Source of the DNA: Planctomycetota bacterium
Lineage (GTDB): Bacteria > Planctomycetota > Planctomycetia > Pirellulales > Pirellulaceae
DNA: 48,459 nucleotides
Direction: 5' to 3'
Assembly (NCBI GenBank): GCA_003671195.1
Contig: QWPJ01000247.1
Span: 1-48,459 of the forward strand
Below the pieces are notes generated by a model. It did no database searches, was not told where the DNA came from, and saw only the letters and a program-made list of their open reading frames with translations. Positions 25,603-34,528 of this stretch are shown piece after piece. Each line of letters opens with the position of its first letter. Positions within the stretch are counted from its first letter, which is position 1. Both the position numbers and the translations under genes were made by a program.

Positions 25603-28164
25603 GTGCAACCTCTCCCGGTCGACGATCATCTTGAGTCTATCGCACAGACCGTAAGCACCCATGGCATTACGGCCATCGAAGCCCCCCCCGGGTCTGGGAA
25701 AACGACCCGAATCGCGCCATCGCTTCTTCGTTTGAGCGCGCAGAACCAGAGGATCTATCTGGTTCAACCGCGCCGCATTGCCGCCCGGTCCGTCGCCGAG
25801 CGGATCGCCAGCGAATCGAACCAAAATGTTGGTCAACAGATCGGATACGCCGTTCGCTTCGATCAAAAAATCTCCCAACAAACACAGCTTGTGGTCGTCA
25901 CCGAAGGCATTTTGATCCGCAAACTGCAGGAGGATCCGACGCTCCAGGAAACAAAAATCGTCATTCTCGATGAGTTCCACGAACGGTCGATCGATGGAGA
26001 CCTGCTTCTGGGAATGCTCAGACGAGTCCAGTCGGAATTGAGAGACGATCTGAGGATCGTGATCATGTCGGCGACGCTCGACCAACAGTGGCTGGCCAAT
26101 GCATTGCCCAGCGCACCATGGATCCAAATCTCCACGCCGAGTTTTCCGGTCCAAATCCAATACGCACCGGCCGAGGCAAGGCAGGACATTGTCGAGCACG
26201 CGGCCAACGTGGCCTTTCGAGTCGCTCAAAATCGGCCAGGGGACCTGTTGATTTTTCTTCCGGGAGCCGCAGAGATCCAACGCTGCTGCCAGTTGATCAG
26301 GAATCGGCGGCTTAACGATCCCATCGATGTCCTACCACTGTATGGCTCGATGAGAATCGAAGAGCAATCGCAAGCCATCCAGGTCGGACCTCGGCGGCGG
26401 ATCATCGTTGCGACGAATATCGCTGAGACCTCGCTGACGATCCCCGGGGTCCAGACCGTCATCGACAGCGGGCTTGCTAGGGTCTTGCGATTCGCACCCG
26501 ATGTCGGGCTCGACCGATTGGAGTTGGAGAATATCTCGAGCGCATCGGCGACCCAGCGCGCGGGTCGCGCAGGGAGAGTTGGACCAGGGGTGTGCATTCG
26601 GCTTTGGTCGGAGGCATCCGACCGAGCCCGGTCTGCTTTTTTGGATCCAGAGATTCGCCGTGTAGATCTGTGCAATGCAAGGCTCCAATTGCACGCTTGG
26701 GGCGAAGGAGATCGCCAGGATTTTCCTTGGGTCGAAACCCCTCGCGAGGAGTCCTGGGATGCTGCGGGTAGGTTGCTGACGCAACTCGGCGCCATCGACC
26801 GAGGCCAAATCACAAAACTCGGATTGCAGATGGGGCGGATTCCCCTCCACCCTCGGCTCGCACGCCTTTGCATCGAAGCCCATGGCTATGGCTGCCTAGA
26901 ACGGGCCGTTTGGCTCGCAGCGATGCTGAGCGAACGCGATCCGTTCGATCGACGTGGGCCTTCAAAGGCCATCGGCCACCAACCCGCAACGGGTGCAAGG
27001 CAGATCCCGACTCGAAGCGCAAACGCTTGGCAAAGCGACTCCGTCGAGCGAGCCCGTTGGCTGCAACTTGGCCAACCCGATCGGCAGACTCCCTTTGGAT
27101 GGCTGCATTCGGGAGGACTCCAGGCGATCAAGCAATCGGCTCAACAGATCGAACAGATCTGCAGAGGATTGTTTAGCAGCACTAGGCCAACGGCACGCGA
27201 TGGATCCGAGCCTCAAGCACCTGACGAAGGCCTTCAGCGCGCACTGCTTGCGGGATTTCCCGATCGGTTGGCCAAACGACGCGCGATGGGCAAGCCCCAG
27301 GGGCTGATGGTCGGAGGCAAGGGAGTTCAGTTAAGCCCTGACTCTGGAGTGCGGGATTCGGAGCTGTTTTTGTGCGTTGAGGCACAGGGAGCCTCGGGAG
27401 AAGCCTTCGTGCAACAAGCAAGCGGCGTGCGGCTTGAGTGGTTGCAGGGCGAGGCCCTTGCAACTCGGGATGAAATGTTCTTTCATCCTACACAGAAACA
27501 GGTCGTAGGCAGACGACGTACCTACTGGTTGGATTTGTGCCTTGCCGAGACGCCCGTTGCCATCGCCGATGAACAAGCTTGCGCTGAGTGCTTGTTTGCG
27601 GCGGTCCAATCGAATTGGGAGAGTGTATTTCCCAAAGAGGATCCGAGCGTCATGCAGTGGGTCGAGCGCGTCGGGGCACTTGGAAAATGGGTGCCTGAGC
27701 TGGAGCTGCCCCAACTCGACCTTCCTACCCTTCAAAAGGCGGCTTGGGAACTCTGCCGTGGCAAGCGAGGTTTGGACCAAGTCCGAAACGGGGCATGGGT
27801 CGACTGGCTTGAAAATCTATTATCCCCCGAACAACGACGCAGTTTATCCATGGAGGCTCCCGAAAGGATTCAGGTCCCCTCGGGAAGTTCGATCAAAATC
27901 GAGTATGCAGACGGCAAACCACCGGTTTTGGCAGTGAAAATCCAAGAGGTGTTTTCGTGGAAGCAGACCCCGAGGATCGCGCGCGGTCGAGTTCCCTTGC
28001 TGTTGCATTTGCTCGCACCCAGTGGACGCCCCCAACAGATCACCAACGATCTTGCTTCGTTTTGGACCAGTGGGTACGCCGAGGTCAAAAAGGAACTCAA
28101 GCGCCGTTATCCCAAGCATTCCTGGCCTGATGATCCATGGACGGCAAGTCCCACACGGCGCTGA
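25603..28164 (+). CDS. hrpB: ATP-dependent helicase HrpB
   Basis: 853 residues. GTG start at 25603, 3 bp after the dnaE stop. Walker A is APPGSGKTT (residues 27-35), motif II is DEFH (123-126) within ILDEFHERSIDGDLLLG, and motif VI reads SATQRAGRAGRVGPG. The C-terminal region has the HA2 and HrpB_C parts (QMGRIPLHPRLARLCIEA and later FWTSGYAEVKKELKRRYPKH). It is a DEAH-box helicase of the HrpA/HrpB group, expected to unwind RNA or RNA structures in the cytoplasm; the exact substrate of HrpB is uncertain. Confidence 0.95.
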   Translation: MQPLPVDDHLESIAQTVSTHGITAIEAPPGSGKTTRIAPSLLRLSAQNQRIYLVQPRRIAARSVAERIASESNQNVGQQIGYAVRFDQKISQQTQLVVVTEGILIRKLQEDPTLQETKIVILDEFHERSIDGDLLLGMLRRVQSELRDDLRIVIMSATLDQQWLANALPSAPWIQISTPSFPVQIQYAPAEARQDIVEHAANVAFRVAQNRPGDLLIFLPGAAEIQRCCQLIRNRRLNDPIDVLPLYGSMRIEEQSQAIQVGPRRRIIVATNIAETSLTIPGVQTVIDSGLARVLRFAPDVGLDRLELENISSASATQRAGRAGRVGPGVCIRLWSEASDRARSAFLDPEIRRVDLCNARLQLHAWGEGDRQDFPWVETPREESWDAAGRLLTQLGAIDRGQITKLGLQMGRIPLHPRLARLCIEAHGYGCLERAVWLAAMLSERDPFDRRGPSKAIGHQPATGARQIPTRSANAWQSDSVERARWLQLGQPDRQTPFGWLHSGGLQAIKQSAQQIEQICRGLFSSTRPTARDGSEPQAPDEGLQRALLAGFPDRLAKRRAMGKPQGLMVGGKGVQLSPDSGVRDSELFLCVEAQGASGEAFVQQASGVRLEWLQGEALATRDEMFFHPTQKQVVGRRRTYWLDLCLAETPVAIADEQACAECLFAAVQSNWESVFPKEDPSVMQWVERVGALGKWVPELELPQLDLPTLQKAAWELCRGKRGLDQVRNGAWVDWLENLLSPEQRRSLSMEAPERIQVPSGSSIKIEYADGKPPVLAVKIQEVFSWKQTPRIARGRVPLLLHLLAPSGRPQQITNDLASFWTSGYAEVKKELKRRYPKHSWPDDPWTASPTRR

Positions 28165-28170
28165 GGTGAC

Positions 28171-28204
28171 GCAAGCTCGAGCTAGAGGCAAGCTCGAGCT
28201 AGAG
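28171..28204. repeat. Exact 17-bp tandem duplication between hrpB and speA
   Basis: GCAAGCTCGAGCTAGAG occurs twice back to back and a third partial unit (GCAAGCT) follows. It lies 7 bp after the hrpB stop. CTCGAG and CTAG steps make each unit partly self-complementary. It may be a hairpin-forming 3' element or just slippage. Confidence 0.7.
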
Positions 28205-28322
28205 GCAAGCTTGCTGGGAACCGAGTTACCGCGTGGGTTACTATAAAAAATCCGGATTTCGCGTTAGAATCAACCAGACGGCTGGTCCAAATTTTCTCTC
28301 TGTCCAGGAAACCGAATGCAAC

Positions 28323-30224
28323 ATGAACGACGAAACCCTGCAACGCATAACGAGAACTTACGGAATTGAAAATTGGTCTGCAGGGTACTTTGGCGTCAAC
28401 AACCAAGGGAACATGATTGCCCGCCCGGCAGCCAACGATCCTCGAAGCGTCGACCTAAAGACCGTTGTCGACTACTTGCAAAAGGAAAAGAAACTTCAGT
28501 TGCCGATCCTACTGAGGTTTCCTCAGGTACTTACCAATCAGCTCAAGCTCTTGAGCGGATCGTACAAAGAAGCGATCGAGCAGTTCGGATACCAGGGCAA
28601 GCACTACCCGGTCTTCCCGATGAAGGTCAATCCGAGGCGCGAGGTGGTCGAGGAGTTCCTCAAGGACACCGGTAGGTACCGCGTGGGGCTCGAATGCGGA
28701 TCCAAGGCCGAGTTGTATGCGGCCATCGCCCAAGACCAGAACCATGAATCGCTTCTGATATGCAACGGTTTTAAAGACGAATCCTTTTGCCGACTTGCTC
28801 TACTGGCCGTCCAATCCGGCAAACGGGTGGTCATCGTCATCGAGAAGCTCAATGAGTTGAAGATCTTGCTCCGTGTTTGCACCGAGGCGAACATCTATCC
28901 TTGGATCGGGTTGCGGGCCAAGCTCTACACCAAGGGGAGCGGGAAATGGGCAAGCTCCGGTGGGGATTCGGCCAAATTTGGTTTGACCACATCGGAACTC
29001 TTAGAATGTTTGCGGCTCCTTACCGAGAACGGCAAAAAGGACTTGCTCCATCTGCTTCACTTCCACATCGGTAGTCAGATCACCGACATCAAGCGGGTCA
29101 AGAACGCCATGAAGGAAGCGGCCCGGGTCTATGCCAAAATTCACCAACTCGGTTATCCGGTCGAGTTTCTCGACATCGGTGGTGGATTGGGTGTCGATTA
29201 CGATGGATCGAAGACGCGCACCGAATCGTCGATGAACTACACCGTTGAGGAGTTTGCCAACGACGTCGTCTACACCGTGCAGACCGTCTGCGAGCACGAA
29301 AATGTCCCACATCCGAACTTGGTGACCGAAAGTGGCCGAATGATGACGGCTTACCATACCGTCTTGGTCACATCGATCCGCGAGGAAATCGAGACGTTCG
29401 CCGACGATTTGCCTGAGGTGACGATCGACGAAGACGATCCACAAGTGATCACGGAGATGAAGTGGCTGCTCGATGAAATCAATGGAAAAAACTACTTCGA
29501 GTACTACCATGATGCCGTCGAACACAAAGACGAGCTCTACACGCAGTTCAACCTCGGCATGGTATCGCTCGAGGACCGAGCCAAGGGGGAGGTCCTCTAT
29601 TGGGAAATCTGTGCCCGAGCTTTAAAGGAATCCGAGCAGGCGCGAAATCCCAACGAAGAGTTCGAGGATGTCAAAAAGGTTCTGGCTGCGAAGTACCTTT
29701 GCAATTTCTCGCTATTCCGTTCGGCTCCTGATTCCTGGGCCATCGGTCAACTCTTCCCGGTCGTGCCACTGCATCGCCTGCAGGATGCCAAAATCGATTT
29801 CGCCACTTTGGTCGATGTGACTTGCGATTCCGACGGAAAAATCGACAAGTTCGTCGATTTAAGAGACGTCAAAGAGACCCTTGAACTTCCTGAGTGGAAA
29901 GAGGGGAACGATTACTTCTTGGGGATCTTTTTGATCGGTGCTTACCAAGAAGTCATGGGTTCGTACCACAACCTATTTGGTTTGCCCAATGAAGCCTCGA
30001 TCCATATCGAATCCGACGGACGATTCCATGTCTCAAAAATCGTGCCCGGTAGCAAGATTCAAGATATGGTTACCTTTGCGAGATACGACCTTGCAGGATT
30101 GCATAGCCATTTCCAAAAGCGGCTCGAATCGAGAGTCGCCGGGGGGTATCTCGACGACCAACTCGCTGCGGCACTTTCGAGGCAATACGAGGAGGCGGCG
30201 AGTTGGACCACCTATCTGGATTAA
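28323..30224 (+). CDS. speA: Biosynthetic arginine decarboxylase
   Basis: 633 residues from ATG 28323, chosen because the family N-terminus (TYGIENWSAGYFGVNNQG) begins a few residues later; an upstream start at 28233 would add 30 residues without family support. The PLP Lys is K101 in YPVFPMKVNPRREV. Other matches to the SpeA family are RAKLYTKGSGKWASSGGDSA, FHIGSQITDI, FLDIGGGLGVDYDGS, PDSWAIGQLFPVVPLHRL, VTCDSDGKID and AYQEVMGSYHNLFG. It decarboxylates arginine to agmatine, the first step to putrescine. Agmatinase is not visible here. The adjacent WYL regulator starts 74 bp downstream. Confidence 0.95.
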   Translation: MNDETLQRITRTYGIENWSAGYFGVNNQGNMIARPAANDPRSVDLKTVVDYLQKEKKLQLPILLRFPQVLTNQLKLLSGSYKEAIEQFGYQGKHYPVFPMKVNPRREVVEEFLKDTGRYRVGLECGSKAELYAAIAQDQNHESLLICNGFKDESFCRLALLAVQSGKRVVIVIEKLNELKILLRVCTEANIYPWIGLRAKLYTKGSGKWASSGGDSAKFGLTTSELLECLRLLTENGKKDLLHLLHFHIGSQITDIKRVKNAMKEAARVYAKIHQLGYPVEFLDIGGGLGVDYDGSKTRTESSMNYTVEEFANDVVYTVQTVCEHENVPHPNLVTESGRMMTAYHTVLVTSIREEIETFADDLPEVTIDEDDPQVITEMKWLLDEINGKNYFEYYHDAVEHKDELYTQFNLGMVSLEDRAKGEVLYWEICARALKESEQARNPNEEFEDVKKVLAAKYLCNFSLFRSAPDSWAIGQLFPVVPLHRLQDAKIDFATLVDVTCDSDGKIDKFVDLRDVKETLELPEWKEGNDYFLGIFLIGAYQEVMGSYHNLFGLPNEASIHIESDGRFHVSKIVPGSKIQDMVTFARYDLAGLHSHFQKRLESRVAGGYLDDQLAAALSRQYEEAASWTTYLD

Positions 30225-30298
30225 GACTCCGTTGAATTGAAACCACCTGCTTGGGACCCGCATGCGAAAATGGAGCTCTGGGAAAGGAGTCCAAAACC

Positions 30299-31378
30299 TT
30301 GGCGCGCAACGAACAACTGATCCGTCAGCACAAAATCCTTCAAGTCTTAGAGCGTAGACGCTACGGCGTGACGCTCGAGGAGCTACGCGCCAATGTGGTC
30401 GAGGAACTAGGGCTCGGTACTCTCCATACCCGAAGTATCCGACGCGACATCGAGGCCCTTCAGTCCGCAGGTATGCCTATCTCGACTCAGGACACGGCCA
30501 GGGGTCGTGTATGGAAGCTCAATCGGAGCGATACTGGGCTCCATAAGATCGCGATCTCCGCGAGCGAATTGATCGCTCTGTCGATGGGACGCGATTTGAT
30601 GATCCCACTTGCGGGCACCCAATTTTGGCAAGGAATCGAGGCGTTCTGGTATAAAGTCAAAGAGCAGTTGCCCGAAGGCGTTTGGGACCACTACGAACGC
30701 TATCGGCGAACGCTGCGCGTCATCGGCGTGGTTCCCAAAACTTACGAGAAGCAACGAGGGATGCTCCAGACGATCAACCGCGCGATCCAGGAACATCGCA
30801 AAATCGATGCGATCTACGAATCGACCGGTAGCCCAGCTAGGCAACGCATCCTCGAGCCCTATGGGTTGATCATCTACCAATCGAGTATCTACTTGGTGGC
30901 AAGCGAATTCGGACAGCACCTGGATTTGGAACCCGAGGAGCGCCTTCGGCACTGGAAGCTCGATCGATTCCAGTTCGCTGCGGCGATGGATGAATGGTTC
31001 AAACCGGATCCAGATATCGACCTCGATGTGCATCTGGGCCGTTCGGGGGGAATTTTTAGCGGGGACAAACCCTCGATTTACAAGGTCCGTTTGACATCCA
31101 AAGCCGTGCGCTGGGTCCAAGAGGAACCTTGGCACGCCGAACAGACCATCGAAATGCAATCCGATGGCTCGGCCATCCTGAGCGTGCCGGCGTTTCATCC
31201 GCTGGAAGTCATCCCGCAGATTCTCCGTCTCGGCTCGGCCGCAGAACTCCTGGAACCTGCAAGCGCTCGGGAGATCCTCGCTGAACAGATCTCCGACATG
31301 GCCGGTCTGTATAGTTCAAAAAAGAGCAGTTCGAAGTCTTCGAGCAAAAGTCGCTACGACCAGAGCAAAGACCGTTGA
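30299..31378 (+). CDS. Helix-turn-helix regulator with WYL domain
   Basis: 359 residues from TTG 30299. The Shine-Dalgarno AAGGAG at 30284-30289 stands 9 nt upstream and decides the start; another TTG at 30251 lacks one. Residues 1-75 are a winged helix (IRQHKILQVLERRRYGVTLE, TRSIRRDIEALQSAGMPIST). The WYL region spans about 145-240 with EHRKIDAIYESTG, RILEPYGLIIYQSSIYLVAS. A WCX-type C-terminal domain follows, then a Ser/Lys-rich tail (KKSSSKSSSKS). WYL proteins sense nucleic acid or nucleotide ligands and control DNA-damage or defence genes in some bacteria. The target here is not visible; speA lies just upstream. Confidence 0.88.
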   Translation: MARNEQLIRQHKILQVLERRRYGVTLEELRANVVEELGLGTLHTRSIRRDIEALQSAGMPISTQDTARGRVWKLNRSDTGLHKIAISASELIALSMGRDLMIPLAGTQFWQGIEAFWYKVKEQLPEGVWDHYERYRRTLRVIGVVPKTYEKQRGMLQTINRAIQEHRKIDAIYESTGSPARQRILEPYGLIIYQSSIYLVASEFGQHLDLEPEERLRHWKLDRFQFAAAMDEWFKPDPDIDLDVHLGRSGGIFSGDKPSIYKVRLTSKAVRWVQEEPWHAEQTIEMQSDGSAILSVPAFHPLEVIPQILRLGSAAELLEPASAREILAEQISDMAGLYSSKKSSSKSSSKSRYDQSKDR

Positions 31379-31472
31379 CGGGGGACTTTGGCGAAAAGCT
31401 CGAGTTCCTTTTGCGTTGTTTGCTCGAAAGCGGCACAGCGGAGTTGAAGATCCGAGCTCGCAATGAGTCTTT

Positions 31473-32063
31473 TCAGCCATCAGGATCGTTGAGCAGATCG
31501 ATCAACCGAGATCGCAGAGGTTCGGGAAACCTTTCTGTCCATGTTTGATCGATCAAACCTAGTGAGACTAGGTCCAGTAAATGAACTTGATCTTTCCGAC
31601 GATTTGCATTGAGCTTCATAAAGACGAGAGTTTCAAGTTGAACGGTTTGAAAATCGTTGGATCTCGACAAAGGTTCGATGTCGGGGTTGGGGTTGTCGCC
31701 GGCTCGTTCGATTCTACCGACAAGTACGACATGAACAGCATCGCGGGCAGAGGCGTCTGGATGTTCGACAAACATGTCCAGGGCGAGTGTTTTGCGGTGA
31801 TGAAACCCTGCGGCGATCATCGCATCCTTCATCGCAGGAAAATCGTCAGGCCGTACGAGAATATCGACGTCCTGTGTCGTTCGCAGTGCGGCTTCATCGA
31901 CCTGAGCGACCCAAGCCCTTACGGCATGTCCGCCGACGACTGCATAAGGTACCTTGGCATCCTCCAGGATTCTTACGGTTTTCCGCAGGCGTTCATTGAC
32001 TTTTTCCACAGCTCGCTCCATCCTGGCCCATAACTCTTCGCCGACGATTTTGAACTCAACCAT
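31473..32063 (-). CDS. Nucleotidyltransferase-like protein (MNT/AbiEii-like fold)
   Basis: 196 residues from ATG 32063, set by a GGAGGG 7 nt upstream; an open frame extends to 32150 but runs through a palindromic repeat. The residues YAVVGGHAVRAWVAQVD followed by TTQDVDILVRPDDF give the GG...DxD pattern of the polymerase-beta-like nucleotidyltransferase fold. The middle (QTVQLETLVFMKLNANRRKD then QVHLLDLVSLGLI) resembles small proteins annotated as nucleotidyltransferases in planctomycetes. No HEPN or AbiEi-type partner lies next to it, so a toxin-antitoxin role is not supported by context. Confidence 0.6.
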   Translation of the reverse strand: MVEFKIVGEELWARMERAVEKVNERLRKTVRILEDAKVPYAVVGGHAVRAWVAQVDEAALRTTQDVDILVRPDDFPAMKDAMIAAGFHHRKTLALDMFVEHPDASARDAVHVVLVGRIERAGDNPNPDIEPLSRSNDFQTVQLETLVFMKLNANRRKDQVHLLDLVSLGLIDQTWTERFPEPLRSRLIDLLNDPDG

Positions 32064-32105
32064 AGCTAGACCCTCCGGCGCTAATTTTACCCTACAAATT
32101 GTTTT

Positions 32106-32124
32106 CCAGGGGCGATGCCCCTGG
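32106..32124. repeat. Perfect palindromic unit (CCAGGGGC / GCCCCTGG)
   Basis: An exact 8-bp-arm inverted repeat with a GAT spacer, in the 266-bp gap between moaD and the nucleotidyltransferase gene. A CTATGG follows it. From memory this short GC-rich hairpin is repeated outside genes in planctomycetes. In the minus-strand frame it makes a HNHHSQGHRPWKT-like peptide, a false N-terminal extension of the nucleotidyltransferase. The rest of the gap has an open but start-less minus-strand frame (32167-32345). Confidence 0.65.
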
Positions 32125-32329
32125 CTATGGTGATTATGGCCGTTGGCCAATCGGAGTGCCAGTTACTTACGCTGAGCCAAAACAACGCCAGTCCTGGGCT
32201 ATCGCAGTCGCATCCAGCAAACGTTCACCGGAGGGCTTGCGCACTTCCGCTTTCAAAGAGATCGCACCGGAGGCCTCGACCGATATGAAATCAAATCGGA
32301 ACTTGGCAAGGATGGTTCTTGCAAGCCCT

Positions 32330-32656
32330 TTAGCCGCCGCTGACCGGGGGGATCAGTGCCATTTCCAGGGTGTTTGAACGGGAGTTGCCTGAAAGGCCGA
32401 TGGTTTCCTCGTCGCCGACGAACGACTCGCAGACGGCCAACCGACTGACTCGGATCAGCTCAGCCGCTTGGGGATAACGTCGCGCTAGGGCCGCTTTGAT
32501 TTCTCCGGCGCGCGTTTCGGGCTCGATCTCGATCATCACCTGATCGGCGCCGATCGCTTCGCGGATTCCCGCAAAAATACGCACTGCATGGCTCTTGGCA
32601 TGGTTTTGGGTCATCGGTTTCAAAAGCTCGATTGCGTCGAGGGTTTGCATTGCCAT
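32330..32656 (-). CDS. moaD: MoaD/ThiS-like sulfur carrier
   Basis: 108 residues ending in PPVSGG, the Gly-Gly tail that is adenylated and thiocarboxylated in MoaD. The beta-grasp core is VRIFAGIREAIGADQVMIEI, then VCESFVGDEETIGLSGN and LEMALIPPVSGG. It would deliver sulfur for molybdopterin synthesis with MoaE. The start is uncertain: ATG 32656 or ATG 32614 (MTQNHAKSHAV), and neither has a Shine-Dalgarno sequence. No moaE or other moa gene is adjacent. It is divergent from the hydroxyacid dehydrogenase gene, with 105 bp between. Confidence 0.82.
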   Translation of the reverse strand: MAMQTLDAIELLKPMTQNHAKSHAVRIFAGIREAIGADQVMIEIEPETRAGEIKAALARRYPQAAELIRVSRLAVCESFVGDEETIGLSGNSRSNTLEMALIPPVSGG

Positions 32657-32761
32657 CTGGATCGCGATACTCTAGCGATCTTGAGAGTCAAACAGAGACA
32701 GTCAGTAATCGATTCTAGCAAAGTCAGCTCGGTTTGCAGACGGCTAGACCAAGGGTTTTTT

Positions 32762-33727
32762 ATGGGAAAAGTCTTCATCACGCGTCGTATTCCTTCGATC
32801 GGCATCGAACGCTTGCAAGCGCATCATCAGGTCGATGTTTGGCCCGGCGAGGACCCTCCACCTCGCGAGGTCCTGCTGGATCGGGTACGAGGTTGCTCGG
32901 GGATCCTCTCGATCCTAAGCGATCCGATCGATTCTCAGATTATGGACGCTGCGGGCGAAGCGTTGCGAGGGATCGCTAACTTCGCCGTCGGCTACAACAA
33001 CATCGACGTTTCTGCCGCCAAAGCCCGCTCGGTCCAGGTTGGCAATACCCCTGGAGTCTTGACCAACGCGACGGCCGACATCGCCGTCGGGCTGATCCTT
33101 GCGGCCGGTCGATGTTTCGGCCCGGCGATCCACAACGTCGAAAAACTCCAATGGCGCAACTGGGAGCCCATGAGGTTCCTCGGACAGGAGTTCGAAGGCA
33201 AGACGCTTGGGATTATCGGTATGGGAAGAATCGGAATGGCGGTCGCCAAGCGGCTCCATGGGGGCTGGGACATGCGTGTCCTTTACACTTCCAGGCAACC
33301 AAAACCCCAGGTCGATCAGCAGCTCGCAGCAAGCCGCGTGGAGCTCGGGGAACTCCTGAGCCAAAGCGATGTCGTCAGCATCCACTGCCCACTGACCGCT
33401 GAGACCCGCAACTTGATTGGAACCGATCAACTCCAACGGATGAAACCCCATGCGGTCTTGGTCAATACAGCCCGGGGCGAGGTCATCGACCAAGCCGCAT
33501 TGGCACAGGCCTTGAGCGAGCGACGGATCTTTGCAGCAGGTTTGGATGTGACCACCCCAGAACCGATCGCCCCGGGCGACCCGTTGCGGCACTGTCCGCA
33601 GTGTTTGATCCTCCCTCACATCGGTTCGGCGACCGAGCACGCTCGAAATCAGATGGCGAGCATGGCGGCAGAGAATCTCATCGCGGCGATATCGGGCAAA
33701 CCGATGCCTTTTGGGGTGGGGTTGTAA
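32762..33727 (+). CDS. D-2-hydroxyacid dehydrogenase (glyoxylate/hydroxypyruvate reductase type)
   Basis: 321 residues from ATG 32762, where the family N-terminus GKVFITRRIPSIGIERLQAH begins; an upstream open frame lacks family similarity. NAD(P)-binding GxGxxG is seen in LGIIGMGRIGMAVAKRL. Catalytic residues are present: Arg in NTARGEVIDQ, Glu in TTPEPIAPGDPL, and His in LPHIGSATEHARNQMA. The protein also shows NTPGVLTNATADIAVGLILA. It should reduce glyoxylate, hydroxypyruvate or a related 2-keto acid with NAD(P)H in the cytoplasm; the substrate is not decided by sequence. Confidence 0.93.
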   Translation: MGKVFITRRIPSIGIERLQAHHQVDVWPGEDPPPREVLLDRVRGCSGILSILSDPIDSQIMDAAGEALRGIANFAVGYNNIDVSAAKARSVQVGNTPGVLTNATADIAVGLILAAGRCFGPAIHNVEKLQWRNWEPMRFLGQEFEGKTLGIIGMGRIGMAVAKRLHGGWDMRVLYTSRQPKPQVDQQLAASRVELGELLSQSDVVSIHCPLTAETRNLIGTDQLQRMKPHAVLVNTARGEVIDQAALAQALSERRIFAAGLDVTTPEPIAPGDPLRHCPQCLILPHIGSATEHARNQMASMAAENLIAAISGKPMPFGVGL

Positions 33728-33919
33728 TCGAAGCCCGCGATCTTTGCAGAAAAAACCTTGCCCTTTCGACCGGCACTTACCCAGGAAAACTCCGAGCCAA
33801 AAGGGTCAGGCGATTTGACACCCCCCGCCCGATCAATAGAATACAGATAGAACGCGAGACAAGCAGAAGATCACTTCTGCCCTCAGTCCCCCCATATTTC
33901 ACCCCCCGGGGTACCGGTT

Positions 33920-34096
33920 ATGTTTGGAATTGGAACACAAGAGCTGATGATCTTTTTGTTGATCGCAGTCCTTATATTCGGTAGCTCCCGATTGCCATCC
34001 CTGATGCGCAACCTCGGTCGCAGCGCCATCGAATTCAAAAAAGGAATGCGGGATGACGATTCGGAATCCCCGTCTGAAACCACCAAATCGTCCTAG
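33920..34096 (+). CDS. Short TatA/E-like protein
   Basis: 58 residues. It reads MFGIGTQELMIFLLIAVLIF, then GSSRLPSLMRNLGRSAIEF, then a charged KKGMRDDDSESPSE tail. This is the TatA pattern: a short N-terminal helix, an FGxx(K/R)LP hinge and an amphipathic helix. Here the hinge is FGSSRLP. TatA/E proteins build the pore-like part of the twin-arginine translocase in the inner membrane. It lies 192 bp past the hydroxyacid dehydrogenase and 24 bp before a second Tat-like gene. tatC is not in the window. Confidence 0.85.
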   Translation: MFGIGTQELMIFLLIAVLIFGSSRLPSLMRNLGRSAIEFKKGMRDDDSESPSETTKSS

Positions 34097-34120
34097 TTCT
34101 CTCCACATTCGAGGTACGTC

Positions 34121-34387
34121 ATGTTCGGAGGAATCGGCACCACGGAGATGGTCGCTTTTGGCGTTTTGGCCCTGATGCTCTTCGGGTCCAAATTACCTGA
34201 TGTAGCCAAGAACCTCGGTGGAACCTACCGACAGCTGAAAAGGAATGTCGACGATTTCAAGCGAGAGTTTCACGCGGTAGACACCTACGAACCCCCGAAA
34301 ATTCAGCCAAAAATCGACATCGACGAGCCGCAGATCGTCGAAACCTCGGCCCCGAAGTTTGAGATTCCCAAAGACGATCAGGTTTAA
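34121..34387 (+). CDS. TatA/B-like twin-arginine translocase component
   Basis: 88 residues. MFGGIGTTEMVAFGVLALML is the helix and LFGSKLPDVAKNLGGTYRQL the hinge plus amphipathic helix, followed by a charged DFKREF segment and an acidic Pro/Ile-rich tail. The tail length is between TatA and TatB, so the role is uncertain. It is the second of a tandem pair, 24 bp after the shorter one. Tat substrates with RR motifs, such as the DUF1501 protein at 39416, occur in the same window. Confidence 0.85.
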   Translation: MFGGIGTTEMVAFGVLALMLFGSKLPDVAKNLGGTYRQLKRNVDDFKREFHAVDTYEPPKIQPKIDIDEPQIVETSAPKFEIPKDDQV

Positions 34388-34528
34388 CGAGTTCCGCTTG
34401 GGATCCTGCACTGCTGGGCTATAGAAATTGCCCTCGACTTGGACCTTGCTATTTGTGTATTTCCGTTTGCATACCGCACGGGAAATCCCCTTAGCGAATC
34501 CGAGTCTCTCTACCCAGGACCCTGAGCC

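Noticed and set aside
28233..28322. 30-residue extension of speA
   Set aside because: The family N-terminus begins after the ATG at 28323 and the extension has no similarity.
32064..32150. N-terminal extension of the nucleotidyltransferase gene (HNHHSQGHRPWKT)
   Set aside because: It comes from the palindromic repeat at 32106-32124; a ribosome site at the ATG of 32063 gives a better start.
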